A stretch of DNA of 64,000 nt from Coptis chinensis (lineage: Eukaryota; Streptophyta; Magnoliopsida; Ranunculales; Ranunculaceae): positions 62,455,501-62,519,500 of the forward strand of contig CM027377.1 of the NCBI GenBank assembly GCA_015680905.1, in the 5' to 3' direction. The translations under genes were made by a program, and so were the position numbers. Of the stretch, positions 21,021 to 32,999 are shown piece by piece. The notes under the pieces are model-generated. The model did not search any database and was not told the DNA's origin. It saw only the letters and a program-made list of their open reading frames with translations. Positions within the stretch are counted from its first letter, which is position 1, and every line of letters begins with the position of its first letter.

Positions 21021-22846
21021 TTAGCGCAACTATATATGACAATATTTATAATTTCCTATTAGAGTCCGCTTATGTCCCAAGTGATTATTAATTCATGTTA
21101 TCTCCATAATGGATGGAACTCATATAGAAGTTGCATCTGTAATTTATATCTTTATATTTGTATCGTTTAAACTTTCTTTTATAGGTACTCCCATTACAAG
21201 TACGTTTCTATGGTACTCTCTATCTTTTATTTTCATTCCATACTTTGGGGACAAAGCATGATTCTGTTTGGGGGTGGTATAGAAACACGTTGTAGATGTT
21301 TAAGCACATATTAAGTTGTATATTACATATTATTTGTTGTATAAAAAGTAAAAAAATCATAAAAAGCATAAATATAGTTTATACTATGCACTTAGGATAA
21401 TGGTATTATTTTCTTTTCCATGATGATATTAGTTTAGAAATCTCAAGTAGCAATAGAATTAAGCATATTTCTTAGAAACTTAGGTTAATATGTAGTTAAT
21501 AGTCATTGCATCTTTTCATTAACATCTTGCATGAGCATGTATGAGTGTACTTGGCAGTATTTTTCTAAGACTTAGGTTAGACTACTTAATTCTACATATC
21601 ATGTGAAAATCTAGCCTAAAAGTCTCATATGAGTGAGTATCTGAGTGATGACACAAAAGAGAAGTGTAATATGAGTAAAGAAATCACACATCCACTTGCT
21701 TGATCACCATACCATATCCTAAGCGAGAATTTAGGCCCTATTTGGATCGATATAGCTAAAAATTCATACCTATAAGTAATTATCTACTAGTCGCCCCATT
21801 GAGCCTTTCATTTAGCCTTTTCACAACTACGAATCTTTTACCCATCTTTAAAACCAATAAATATATATATATAACTACCCATCTTGAATGAGACTGAGAA
21901 ATAGGATGAGTAAAGGAAAATAAAGAGAAAGACCTGTGGAAAACTAAAATTAGTTAGTTGCTTCATAAAAGAAAAAAAAAAAAAAAGAAGTTTCCATCCA
22001 AAGAAAAGAAAAAGAAAAGAGAAGAAAAACTCAAAAAAAAAAAAAAAAAGAATAAAAGGAGTAAAAAAGCCAAAATAAAAAGGCTAAGGATGGAAGCTAA
22101 GTATTGAAGCAAAGTAAAAACAAGGTTTTCTCTAGTTACATGTAATTGAAGACCCTATTATCTCAGACTTGTTTATTTAAATATCCATTATGTTTCTTCT
22201 TAAACCATCACCTCAGCCCCGTATCACATAATAAAAACTTCTAGCTTAATTAGGATTAATTTGGTGTGATAATAAGTGGTAGATGTGATTGATAGACCTC
22301 GGCTCCTTTGGACGTCATTGAGATTGTGAGGAAACGTGTGCCCACTGCACACTGGAGTGAGCGAAACTTGAGTGGAAAAATTAGAGTATTTTTGTCTTGA
22401 CAAATTGTGCGGACCTACTTAAGGACGTTATTCCAAAAGTTTCAGAAACGGACCTGCCATTGCATTTCATAACATAGTTCATAGCATACATGTGTATCTT
22501 TAGATAATTTGATTATTATGTGTATATTAGCTTAGGTTTCAAAAGCATTGTCCTTATTATATTGTTATTGAGATGTATAAATATCTGAGATTAATTAGAA
22601 AATTTTACTTTTATCTCTTAGTCGTTGTAGTATAAATGAAGTTTGTGAGTATCTTCTCTGGAAAACTCTCATGAGGCTATAACTCATCCACTAGGGAATT
22701 CCTAGTGGTTTATGACCTTATTGCATATGGTCAATGCAATTGCACTCTGCGAAACGAGATTAGTTAAGACCACATTTTTTGCCACTTATCTGTTTTTATT
22801 TCTCATCTTTGCTTGAGGACAAGCAAAATGCTGTTTGGGGGTGGTG
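21021..22846 (+). mobile_element. Athila-like 3' non-coding region (plus strand)
   Basis: There is no coding potential. The region is collinear, in reverse orientation, with 47002-48780: both have AGTCCGCTTATGTCCCAAG at the start, a GACAAAGCATGATTCTGTTT block, and the final GCTTGAGGACAAGCAAAAT then polypurine tract. A-rich runs lie at 21968-22060. A polypurine-like motif (CTGTTTGGGGGTGGT) at 21264-21278 duplicates the true tract at 22831. Confidence 0.75.
22831..22846 (+). other. Polypurine tract of the plus-strand Athila-like element
   Basis: CTGTTTGGGGGTGGTG directly precedes the TGATAAGCACC start of the LTR. This is the expected second-strand primer site. The same junction occurs in reverse at 47002-47018. 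Confidence 0.85.
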
Positions 22847-24142
22847 TGATAAGCACCCCAAAAGTATTATTTAAACCCCTTAATAGTATTCTACATAGGC
22901 TAATTACGTTTATAATAAATGAGAGTTAGTACTGTTTACGTGTTTTTGTGCATTTCAGGACTTGAATTTGATTAAGTGACTAAAGACACCACTTTTGCAT
23001 GGAAAACGAGTCAAGATGATTGCTGAGGAAGTTCTATGTTTAAAGCCCAAGAATCAGGATGAAAAGCCTTTTTCAAGCCCAGTCAAAGCTGGGAAGTCAA
23101 AGTCAATCCGGGTAGAAAAGAATAGGAAAGTCAATAGAACTTCAACAGGCCGTATTTTTGGACTCAGTCCTTGGAATTTGGCATACTATATGTCAAATCT
23201 GCCGGATTAGAACCCGCTTTCCAATGGACTTGGCCTTGCCCCAATCAGAGCTGTAAAAGTAGAAGAAATAGGCACATAAGTAAGTTCCAGCAGTTGTGGC
23301 CTCTTTAGACTTAACCTAATGGACTTTGGGCTCACATTAGAGACCCAAAGTCCCCCTTTCTTACCAATGCACGAAAATGTAACCCTAACCCTCTCCTATA
23401 TAAAGAGGGTTAAGGCTAAACACTCCACTCCTCTTCTTTTCTCTCAAACCCCTTAGTCTATCATTAGTTTTAGTTTAGTTTAGGGTTAGAATAATTTTAT
23501 AATTGTAGCATCCATTAAACTTTCTTCAATAAAAGCTTTAGTATTAATTTCAATTCTTGTTTTTATCATTATGTCTCTATTTAATTGTTTAGTTAATATG
23601 ATTCCAATAACACAAGGGTAAACCTCCATTAGAGGAGGTTTATGAATCCATGATAGGATGATTAACCATTAGTTTATTATTATTTTGCATAAAAAACTTC
23701 AAGTTCTTTGTTGTGAGTATCTAGAGATAGAGCTCATAATGGAGAACTAGAGTTTAGAGCCACCACCAAAGAGATTTGCAGGGGAGCTAAACTCTCAAGC
23801 TAGTGAAACCTTGATCCAACGACTTGGTGTTCACTATGGATCAAACAAGTGATTCGATAACTAACTAATGGTCAATCGAATTGCATGGCGGATTAACCTT
23901 CTTTATATCTTCTCTCATAAATTAATTTACTATTTTCACATGGTATTAATCTCACTAGTGAAAGCATTTAACTAATCTAGATTTGCATTCAAGTAACGTA
24001 CAACAATAGTGGATTGAACACGGCTACTCCTCATTATTTCTATGATATTGAGAGTATTTTAATTACTGTTTTCACCCTTAAATCTACTCTTCAAGCATCT
24101 CTAATCTATTGTTCATCAATCTAGTTAAATCAATTCTTATCA
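22847..24142 (+). repeat. Athila-like 3' LTR (L3), about 1.3 kb
   Basis: The LTR begins TGATAAGCACC beside the polypurine tract and ends CTTATCA at 24142. The terminal TGATAAG/CTTATCA pair is a 7-bp inverted repeat. Internal blocks match L1 and L4. No matching 5' LTR of this orientation is found to the left, so age cannot be estimated. A reading frame at 22995-23210 is chance. Confidence 0.85.
23397..23404 (+). promoter_or_regulatory. TATA box of LTR L3
   Basis: TATATAAA lies in CTCTCCTATATAAAGAGGGT, a short near-palindromic context conserved in L2 and L4. A CT-rich leader (CACTCCACTCCTCTTCTTTT) follows, as expected for a transcription start. Confidence 0.65.
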
Positions 24143-24840
24143 GCCTCCATGGTGCATTTGTTACATTGAACGCACATACTTTTTCTGGTTGAAGTGATGA
24201 TATATTGGTGAGCAAAGGACAATTGGTATCTATATAGTTTAAGTTGAGACAGAAAGTGCATGGTGATATGGGTGACCCTTAGTAACACATAACTGATCCT
24301 CAAACTGCCCTTAGAAGAATGAAGATTGCGTACTTCGAAGGGTTGGTCTATGTGGAATCCATTGCCCGTTTTGTTTTATTTTTGGAAAAATCACATAACT
24401 ATTGATGTATCGAGAATCTTTGATAATGAGAATGAAGAAAACAACTATTTTGAAAAAGAAATGTAAAATAAAGAAAAAGAAAATTTGTATACTCGCTCCA
24501 TAGGATCACACTTACTCAAACGACGAGTAAAAAGTGTTACAAAGAATATGCGAGATATACGTGGACTAAGGCTCTGGCACTTACAACCACACTCTCTATG
24601 AGGAGGGCCCGGTTATCTTAATGACGCACTCCCATGGAATATAATGAGAAAACATAACATGAATCTTTTATAGTCAGATATTCAAGACTATATGTGGGGT
24701 CGTTTTAAGTCAGATTCCCCAAGGCTATGCATGAGATGGATGATATGTTGTTAACTATATACTAATAGTCTGAACAGTTAAGGATCTTTATAGAAAAACA
24801 TGTAAAAGCATATACCCCCAAACAGAATGAAATGATGAAT
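24143..24840 (-). mobile_element. Athila-like 3' non-coding fragment (minus)
   Basis: The start of this stretch, 24290-24370, is the reverse complement of 43510-43610 (ACGGGCAATGGATTCCAC block), linking it to the plus-strand relative at 42134-45700. It contains the motif TACCCCCAAACAGAATG at 24812, a polypurine-like tract on the minus strand. No gene is visible. Confidence 0.6.
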
Positions 24841-25615
24841 TTAGAGTGTAAGATGCAGGATGATAAGATGCAGAATGATAAGAGGCTGCTTGTGTAACCC
24901 ATAATGGAACTTATGCATTAACCTATTATTTTTGAATTGTCCAAATGAGTGAGAGGTTGGTAGTAGATGTCCTTCATGAAGCTCAAATGATGGGGAATAG
25001 GACATACCAGGTTTCTCAATTACTGAAATGATATACTCTTGTATATTGGGCAAAATCTCTTTACTGGGAAGGTTTAGAAAATTATGAATGATCTCAAAGG
25101 CAATTGGCTTAAGTGCAAATTTGAGATTTCTTTGAAATGGTTTTGTGGTGCAGTCCTCTAAAATTGGTGGATTTTTTTATGAATGGAGGTTGGATTTCAA
25201 GAAGTGTTAAATTGGGATGGTGATGGTTGGGTGGTGGTTCTTCACATGATCTCGAGGACTCAGAGAATTCTTCATCTAGGTTTGGCGTTTCCACAAGATT
25301 GTGGTTCATATTTGCAATAGTAAGGATGTCACAAATTTGTTCTATTGATAAGTCTTTAACAACCAAACTAAATTGAAATCCACTTTCCACTATATATTTT
25401 ATTCCCTCTTTTCCAAGAACTTCATTTTCTTTGTCCTCTCTGCCTAGATCTTTATAAATTTTCTCAATGCCATTTTCCAAGTGTGTCGAGTCCAATACAT
25501 GCTCTTGAGTTTCTTCTGCCGGAGTTTTCTCATTTATGGGTGGAGATACATTAAGGCATGTGAGGGAAACTGTGACTTCGGGCATATAATCATCATCATA
25601 AGATATGGAATTCAC
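24841..25615 (-). pseudogene. Athila-like module ORF, copy C (fossil)
   Basis: Two open segments (25109-25615 and 24841-25053) carry the shared module: an acidic N-terminal stretch, FQFSLVVKDLSIEQICDIL, NHNLVETPNLDEEFSES, CEEPPPNHHHPNLTLLEIQP, then a diverged part ending KPGMSYSPSFELHEGH. It follows the zinc-knuckle ORF at 25649-26206 in the same direction. The function is unknown. Confidence 0.6.
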
Positions 25616-25648
25616 ACAATAGTCAGGTGGAGGATGATAGGTTTTTAA

Positions 25649-26206
25649 CTAGTCATGAGTATCAGGATAGGCTTTAGCAATTGGCTTTGTTATAGTAACA
25701 CCTTGTTTCTCTTTTCGGTTGGATTCTGGACTGTTGGGAAGAATATTAGTCTCAGATGTGGTATCTTTTGAATCGGATTGGAGAAAACATAAGGTAGTTG
25801 CTATTTGCTGAGTTAGTATTGTTTGTTTGGCCATTTCCTGGTAGAGTTGGTCTGTGATGGATGGTGGAGTGGAATAATATGAATTTGATATGGATGGTGA
25901 TGTGAATGGTAATGGACTTTGGGTGAAACTGTACTCTGACTGACCCGGTAGATATATGAATGATGGTTGACTATTTGTGGTGGAATTCCATGAATTGTCG
26001 ACATGATTAGAAAACTCTTGATTGTATGGGGTACTAGGGAAGTTTGAAAATTGAATTCTGTAATCGTAAGGATTTCCCATAGTATACTCGAATTCGGTAT
26101 AGGATGGACAATGAGATAACCAGTGATAAGGACTACCGCAAAAAAAACAAGGCTCTAGCTTTGCGTTGTAATTCCATGATGGTTGCGATGCATATTGATA
26201 AGACAT
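25649..26206 (-). pseudogene. Zinc-knuckle gag-like ORF of an Athila-like element (fossil)
   Basis: The 185-codon frame starts MSYQYASQPSWNY and has a clear CCHC zinc knuckle, CFFCGSPYHWLSHC (CX2CX4HX4C), at residues about 21-34. It continues with a Ser/Asn/Tyr-rich stretch and a helical DQLYQEMAKQTILTQQIATT segment. Zinc knuckles of this type bind element RNA in gag proteins. The arrangement of a knuckle, then a low-complexity region, then a short helix resembles the C-terminal half of Athila gag. No capsid domain is seen upstream. Confidence 0.65.
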
Positions 26207-27190
26207 GAATGCTCAATCAATGATGATGCACAAACAATAGAAATTCATTTTTTTGGATTTTTGAAAATATTTGCTTGGTCTATAGATTATTACTATGCCC
26301 TGTTCAGACGAACAATTGGGTGCAAGACTAGGATGGATCTACTACACGGCTCAGAAGAGTAAGCAATCACTTCACCAAGTGGTTTGCTACCAAAAATCTC
26401 ACTCACGATAAATCTGGGGGAGGGGAGTGAGGAAGGTAGTTGGTCCACCAGAATCTGGTAATTAACTGATTACTCTAAATCCTCATGACTATATTTTTGT
26501 CCTTTTTTCTAGAGGAGCGTGAATACTTTGGGCTCTAGTTGATTGATTTTAATTTATTTGTTTGGTCTAAGACTTCAAGAATCAAGCAACGTCCGATTTA
26601 TCTATATTGGGGAATGACTTCCCAATGGTTGTTATGTGGCTCGGGTACAGCCTTATGCGTGAATATAAATTGCACTGCGAAAATTAAAATTCAAACAATC
26701 ATGTAAGCATGTTTGAACACACAAGGTATCCTCTTACATTGGCTTCGAGGAGGTTTAAAATTTACCTCTCAAGCTGTGCTTACACGTTGTTTGAGGAGAA
26801 GGCGATGTTGGTTGGCGCGTGATCTGAGAATTAGGCCCAACCGTTCGAGCGTTCCCTGTTTTAGGTTACAAAAAAGGTCTACTTAAAAAGCCCACAATCC
26901 GGGTTTTTAATAATTAAACAACTTTGCCTTCTAGGGCCCAAAATATAAAAGTAAACTAACATTAATACTAAGACAAATAGATTAACTAAATTAGATAGAT
27001 TACCTAGATTAACTAGAGCTAAACATAATTAGAGTGTTGATTACCATGTTGATTCAAAGTGCGCGAGCGTATGATTCATGACTCGCCTCGCACACTCGAA
27101 CTTCCCAAGGCAATGAAAACTCTAACTCTTGGTAAGTTGCACAACTTCAACTAAGTGTTCCATTCACATCAATCTAAACAACTAATCAAT
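26207..27190 (-). other. Unassigned non-coding stretch upstream of the zinc-knuckle ORF
   Basis: I see no open frame of note, no LTR ends and no similarity to the other leaders in this window. It probably belongs to the leader or flank of the minus-strand element, but this is inference from position only. Confidence 0.3.
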
Positions 27191-27556
27191 TTATTATTAT
27201 TATTTTTTTCAAGTGGAAATTTTATTGATAATGATAACGAGTTTTACAAATGATTAGGACAAGTGTGTAACAAGCTGCGCTGCAAGTCCTTTCTGAATGA
27301 CAAATCCTATCCTCCTAAAAACAAACTCGTTAGAACCAGTTGTCATTACGTTGCAGTCCATAACTTTTTGTAATCTCTTAAGTAGCTCAACAGACTATTG
27401 TGCCAAGAAACCAAAAGTGTTGAAACTAAACAGAATGAAATAATGCTGGTTAGCCCTACAAGCTTCCTCGTGTTTCTCAATCTTCCCTGTCGCTGCTCTA
27501 TTAGCTACTTCTCCCACCTCAAAGACTCCATTCCCAAGCCCTACCAATGGAGAGGC

Positions 27557-28642
27557 TCAAGTTACATCAACACAAGCATACCTTCCCTCATTCGAATCCG
27601 TGAGAAAATTGACAAGAGCCTCCTTCTTCACTTGTACCCCAGCCCACCAAAATACATCACATAAAATATCTCTGACATGATCATGTCGAGATTTGAAACC
27701 TAGAAAATGTCTACAATGTGTTGCATGGTCCTCGAAAGCATCTAGTTTACTCTTTTTGCATATAAGGCATAGGTCCCCATCAGAGAACAAAGGAATCATG
27801 AGATGGTACCAGAGAATAGAATGATACTCCACCGATGGCATACGCTGTCCAAGTCCTTCCATCGGAATGGCAAATAGAAAATCTTTTGCGTGTTCCGACT
27901 GCAAGCATCCAATAACTGCCTTTTGACGAGAAGATAACTCGAATTCCCTCTCAAGACCTGCAACGATCTTACTGTAGAAAGCTTCTGCCAAAACTTTTTG
28001 TGGTTTTGAGGGGACGGTCGCATTCACAGCCAGAGCATTAGGGTCAAGATCAGGTAGACAGTGACGCAAAGCAGTGCTAGCATCATCAAGAATCTCACAC
28101 ATAGGCATTGTACCACAACTCCTAAGAATGTGGTTCTAAAGCTCAACAGTCTCGGAATGGGAGGCCATAAAAGCAAATGCAGAGACATCAATGGCACTAT
28201 AGATTCCTAACCCCACATGAAGTAAAGGAAGCGTAGCAAAACACCACTGTAAATTACCAAAACTAGGACCATCAGAAACTATAATACCCTGTAGAACACT
28301 GCGGAGATGCCGATCAAAAGTCTTAGCTGCCTCTCTAAACAAGGATGGTGGACAAGTGCGAATCGTAAAGACCAGCCTAGAGAGCCCAACACAAGCTCAT
28401 AAAAGTGCTAACTCACACTGTGGATCCTCCAAAATAGCTAAACGGTCCATCAAAGTCATAACCTTTTCAACAAGCTTGCCAGCAAGGCCCATGACAAAGG
28501 ATGAATTAGTGCTGACTGCCCCTCCAAGCAACCTGACCCCCTGCTGAGGATGGGATAAATCTAAAGGAAAGAGATCGGGAGTTGAGCAATGTGGATCCAG
28601 TGATCGCCAAAATATCTCAGTTTTAGCCACATTAAGAACCAA
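27557..28642 (-). pseudogene. LINE C-terminal region after reverse transcriptase (degenerate)
   Basis: Three open segments (28397-28642, 28136-28342, 27557-28108) continue the LINE protein: NVAKTEIFWRSLDP and VRLLGGAVSTNSSFVMGLAG, then FGNLQWCFATLPLLHVGLG, then a terminal part with CLICKKSKLDAFEDHATHC, a Cys/His cluster common near LINE C-termini, and VKKEALVNFLTDSNEGRYA before the tail. Stops and frame shifts separate the pieces. This is not a host gene. Confidence 0.72.
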
Positions 28643-28679
28643 CCCGTAAGAGGGTCATTCTTCCTGAATCATACACAAA

Positions 28680-29200
28680 GCTGTCGCCTCTTGTTATGTA
28701 TCCCCAATCAGAGTGCCATCATCTAAGTACCAAGCATGTAGCAATAACTGACATTTGGACTAGATCTATAAAATCAAAGGATGTAACACCAGTGCAAAGA
28801 GAAAGGGACCCCAGTAGTAGACCATATGTAATCATCCCCTAAGTATAACCTTGCAGGTTTACAGTACAAATACTCGACCCAAGGGGCAATAGTCGGGCAG
28901 CGAATATGAACCTCTCTCAACACAGTAGTCCAGTCAACCATGTTAAAGGCATTCTGAAAATCTACAAGCATCATATAAAGAGAGGTATTGTCACTGTTAG
29001 CATAAACTATGCGATTAACATAGTGTAAATCATGTATGTACCTTATCACATCTTTAAAAACACCGACCCCATACTAAAAATCATGTATGTACCTTACCAC
29101 ATCTTTAGAAACTCCTTTCATTGCAACCTTGGAGACAAAACGACGCCAAACCATGCCCACAACTATAGGATAAATGCCATTATCTAGCTGAAGAAGTAGA
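28680..29200 (-). pseudogene. LINE reverse transcriptase domain (degenerate)
   Basis: Visible motifs are MLVDFQNAFNMVDWTTVLRE, APWVEYLYCKPARLYLGDD, and the catalytic LHAWYLDDGTLIGDT near 28697-28743. Upstream there is an IYPIVVGMVWRRFVSKVAM stretch (finger region), partly duplicated afterwards. The expected QQGDPLGP segment after the TTGV motif is damaged by a frame change. The enzyme would reverse-transcribe LINE RNA at a nicked target. Confidence 0.75.
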
Positions 29201-29215
29201 GTAAGCAACATTTTT

Positions 29216-30372
29216 AAAAAAAAAATCTATTATAACAAAGTCTACTGATTTATACTACTCTATTACAAAATCCAAGTTTCATAGTACAACCACACACTGA
29301 AAATGAATGATCTGTGAAAAAACTAGACATCACTGTGCTAACGTGGCTGGGCGGTCGCGCTCCGGCTAGGGTACGGTCGCGTGTGCGGTCGCCCGTCTGA
29401 TTCCAACTAAGTTGCTCCGTCCTCCAGCTACAGCTTTAGCTCCTTTCCAGCATGTGCATCTCGAACATGGATTTGCAAAACAGTAGATCAGTAATGAAAA
29501 ATAACGAAATATATTAACGAAAATTAGGAAAACAAGAAATGAAAGGGTGAGAGTGATGATTCCCTCCTTAGATGCTAAACCAAACATTCTTGTTCCTTTA
29601 ATCCATGACGGCAGCGCCATTTGAAGCTGTAGTAGTGGGAGTTTCAAAAGATATTTGAATAAGGTTCACCATATATTGTTTAGAACATGGATGAAAGGGA
29701 GTTTTAGAAGGATGGAAGCTAGACTTCTTTTGCTTTAGGACTTGTTTTTCTAACTCTAGTTGAAGAACATTAGAAAAGACTAGTTTATTGAAAGCACAAA
29801 CATTGAAGGAAATACTTTGATTGAAATGAAAAACAAACTTGAAGGAAATAACTTGATTGAATGAAGAACAAAAACTTGAAGAAATAACTAAATTGAAAAT
29901 GAAAAACAAAAAGTAAATGACTTGAAAAAAAAATCCTACATGGCATTAGAATAAGTCTAGGTATATTCTCTCATCCTACTTTTGAGTTCTTATACCCCTA
30001 CTTTTACAAAAGACTGATTTGCCCTCTCCCATTACATTTGAGACACCTCACCAAGTTTGGTTTATGTTTTTGCTTTTTGCTTTTTGATTTCTTTTTTATC
30101 AAGATAAGTTTTAGAGAAAGCCTTCTTTTGTGTCAATGACATCTATCTTTGGTCTTCTGAGTTAAGGACTTGACTTTCAGCTCTCTTGTTTGGAGTCTTT
30201 GACCTTTGACTTTGACTTTTTCAACACTTTTTCATAGCAACTTCGAGTCTTCATAATAAGCGTAAATAAGGCTCCTTTTGGTGCTAAGACGCGACTTTTA
30301 TAATAAGTGGTCTGAATTGCTCTGTAACCTGAAAAAGGCAATAAAAGCTATAAGTTGTTTTTTCATTATGCG
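29216..30372. other. Unassigned AT-rich stretch before the second Tat element
   Basis: No protein or RNA gene is recognised. It includes a GC-rich patch near 29340-29400 and a short tandem array at 29818-29925. The sequence right up to 30372 was the target into which the second Tat element inserted. Reading frames at 29366-29909 lack any motif. Confidence 0.35.
29818..29925. repeat. 36-bp imperfect tandem repeat, three copies
   Basis: Units begin TTGATTGAAATGAAAAACAA at 29818, with variants near 29854 and 29890, each containing an ACTTGAAGGAAATAAC-like half. It is AT-rich, with no known role. Confidence 0.7.
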
Positions 30373-31058
30373 TGTAAAGGGGATTTTCCATCATTGATAA
30401 GATGGCACGTGTATGGGAAATGACCCAGGACTATAGATGTCCAGAATGAAACAAGAACCATCGGATTAGTTCTGTGAGTAAGTGATCCCGTGTTTTATCA
30501 CGAATGTTTAGTAAGCACGTGCCAGACACGTGACTGACTGCCTCTAGGCATAACAATTCTCCAAGTCGTTAGGAACTGATATGGACAGTTCCTGAATAGA
30601 AGGAAACTGAAGAGGGAGATCTTTGATGATAAAGAAGGAATCGTAATGACATATCTTAAGAGTTACCTTTTAGATATAATCTTCCCATATATAATAGGAT
30701 ATTATGATCAACAAGGAAACCTACCTCTAATAAGATATGGTCTAGATTCAGACTTCCATAAGGAGATGATTCCTAATAGGAAGGCAGAGTCCAAAGATGG
30801 AAGGGAGCTCACAAGTGGTGAGGTTAACCCTAACCCTAGGACTTTCAAAGCTCTTCCTATATAAACTATAGGAATTCACTCTTAGGAACTACGCAAAATA
30901 GGGTTTGATTCTCCTAAATAAACAAGGAGATACGTAGGCAGTCGCCAGGCAGTTCAACCCTGAACTCTAAATCATCTCATCCCTTCTCTATCAAGAAAAA
31001 AGCTCCTGAATCACAAGGCACAGAGGAGGATCAGGGGATACTTAGAAAATCCCCTACA
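30373..31058 (+). repeat. 5' LTR of the second Tat element, 686 bp
   Basis: It starts TGTAAAGGGGATTTTCC and ends AATCCCCTACA, so the ends form an approximate inverted pair (GGGGATTTT/AATCCCC). It aligns throughout with 41448-42128. A reading frame at 30646-30864 also appears in the 3' LTR and is a by-product. Confidence 0.9.
30858..30865 (+). promoter_or_regulatory. TATA box in the 5' LTR
   Basis: TATATAAA in CTCTTCCTATATAAACTATA is conserved at the same place in the 3' LTR (41928-41935). It is the likely element promoter. Confidence 0.65.
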
Positions 31059-31063
31059 TCTTA

Positions 31064-31081
31064 TGGCGCCGTCTGTGGGGA
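31064..31081 (+). other. Primer-binding site of the second Tat element
   Basis: TGGCGCCGTCTGTGGGGA lies five bases after the LTR. It agrees with the tRNA-Arg-type primer sites of Tat/Ogre elements and matches the site of the first Tat element. Confidence 0.82.
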
Positions 31082-31140
31082 CGAAAGCAGGTAAACATTC
31101 GTTTCGAACGACTGATTTAGATTAAAAACTCTTACCGTTT

Positions 31141-32780
31141 TGATGGCAGGAGCAAAGAAAATAAAGGGTGACGCTACCACGTGCAGCGTCGCTATCAAAG
31201 AAGAAGAGCACGAGATGCCTAAAGGGGGGAGAATGTCGGTCACCATGATGCGAATAATCCCTTCCATGAACCTGTGACCAGCACCGATGTACCAGTTGCT
31301 CCCAGTGCAGGCCCTAGGAACAACGCTCAAGAGGAACTTCAAAATAGTGAGAATGCTGTTCTAACCAACCCATAGTCTGTTCAGGTGAGCCAGGTGGTAT
31401 AGGCTCTGGAACAGCAAAGAAGCAACCTTAAGTGAGAGTTACAGTTGCTGAGGCATTTGTATCAATCTGACATGGGGAAGGAGCCACTCATCGATCTCTA
31501 TGATGACGGCCTTCCAGAAGGTGGTCATGCTAGGAACCCAAGGTGTGGGGATCCAGTTCGACACGACACATTAGAATAAGAATACAGTAACTCAGATACA
31601 GCATCAGAGCCAAAATCAACTGACCAGGATCGTGATGTCGACCCCCGACATCGAAAAAGGACCCAAAATAAGAAACTTTCTACCAAAGAAAGTGCATGGG
31701 AAACTGAGAAAAATGACTTAATCCGTCAGATGCATCGGATGACAGGCAAAGGGAGAAAAATGCAAGACTCCCTTGTTCAATCCACCATAATGGGGGCAGG
31801 CAGATCTCCTTTCGCATCACGAGTAATGAGGAAGCCCTATCCCTGCGGTTACAGACAACCGCAATTCAGTATCTTCAGTGGCAAGTCAGATCATGTGGAT
31901 CATGTACTTAGATATCGTGCCACCATTGGACAATATGAAAGGTATATCCACATCATGTGTCAAGAGTTCAAAGCTTCCCTATCTAGATCTACACTTTAAT
32001 AGTACCACAGGTTACCTGAGCGGCAGATCAGGTCCTTAGAAGAGCTATTCAAGACCTTCATAGACAGGTACTCGTGCAACAAGCACCAACCAAAACAAAT
32101 CGATTCACTGTTCAACATCAAGAAAAAGGACGGAGAGGCATTGAGGTCCTACATACAACGATTCATGGAAATTTCAATCCAGATAGAATCTTGTGATGAA
32201 CAAACTGCTATAATAGCTTTCAAACAAGGGTTGGACAAAAACAACGCCTTATTCGGGTCCCTCTCCAGGAAACCACCCTGTGATTTGGAGGAACTCTTAG
32301 GCAGGGTTGAAACTCATGTAGGATGGGAGGAGGATGTCTTGAACAGATGTCAGGAAGCAAAAAATACTAATTGGACAACCCCTGTGGTCCCACGCGAGGG
32401 GAACGGCAACTCTTCACCTCAAAAGCCAAAGAGAGACAGTCATCGTGGTCGCCAAAGGGCTGAATCTTTATCCAAGGGATGAATGCCCATAGGGCAGTAC
32501 CAAAATGTGGCCAGTAATACAGATGGAAAACCTCAAAAGAAGCTGCGGATGGAAGGAGCTGAAGAAGCTCTTCCCTCAATGGATAGAAACTTTGCCCTTT
32601 TGAACAAAATGCCAGACGAGGTCCTGGACTCGATCAAGAACCAGAGTTACCTCAAGTGGCCAGCTCCACTCAAGCCAGGCTCCCTGGGTACCAGAGACCA
32701 GATGACCTACTACAAGTTCCATAAGACAAAGGGTCCGCGATGCGAGCTGCCCGGGACCCTAAAAATGAACTACAGGATCT
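31141..32780 (+). pseudogene. Tat element gag region (fossil)
   Basis: Broken segments show gag capsid features: a PQFSIFSGKSDHVDHVLRY stretch, then SLEELFKTFIDRYSCNKHQP, DGEALRSYIQRFMEISIQI, and TAIIAFKQGLDKNN. This is the Retrotrans_gag pattern. A later part near 32480-32780 includes LKWPAPLKPGS and YYKFHKTKG, the gag C-terminal spacer typical of Tat elements. Gag would form the particle carrying element RNA. Confidence 0.8.
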
Positions 32781-32999
32781 GATTGAAAAGGGGTATTTGA
32801 AGCGGTTAAGAGCACACGAAAGCAGGAACACAAGATGCCCGAGGAGATCAAAGACGTCGGTCCAGATCCCCGTATTGGACCACTTAATGGTCGTCTCCAG
32901 ATAAATATGATTTCAGGAAAAGCAAACAAAGCGGGCAGGTCACTGAAAAGGGTGCCCGATACCAAATACGTGTCGCCAATCAAATGAAGATCATGAATA

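Larger units (their letters stand above)
27191..29215 (-). mobile_element. Non-LTR retrotransposon (LINE), 5'-truncated
   Basis: The minus-strand 3' end is an A-run followed by AATAATAATAATAA (plus strand TTATTATTATTATTTTTTT at 27201-27219), a typical LINE tail. Reverse transcriptase and a C-terminal domain follow in order, in several frames. The 5' part, including any ORF1 and endonuclease, is absent, as usual for LINE copies. A 51-bp local duplication near 29030-29112 repeats TCATGTATGTACCTTA. I recognise the protein type from plant genomes but cannot fix the clade. Confidence 0.8.

Noticed and set aside
22021-22060. Long A-run as a retroposon tail
   Set aside because: It lies within the conserved Athila-like 3' region and has a counterpart, as a T-rich run, in the reverse copy; no retroposon head was found.
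30646-30864. Small ORF, repeated at 41662-41934
   Set aside because: Both copies lie inside the two LTRs of the same element; the match reflects LTR identity and not a gene.
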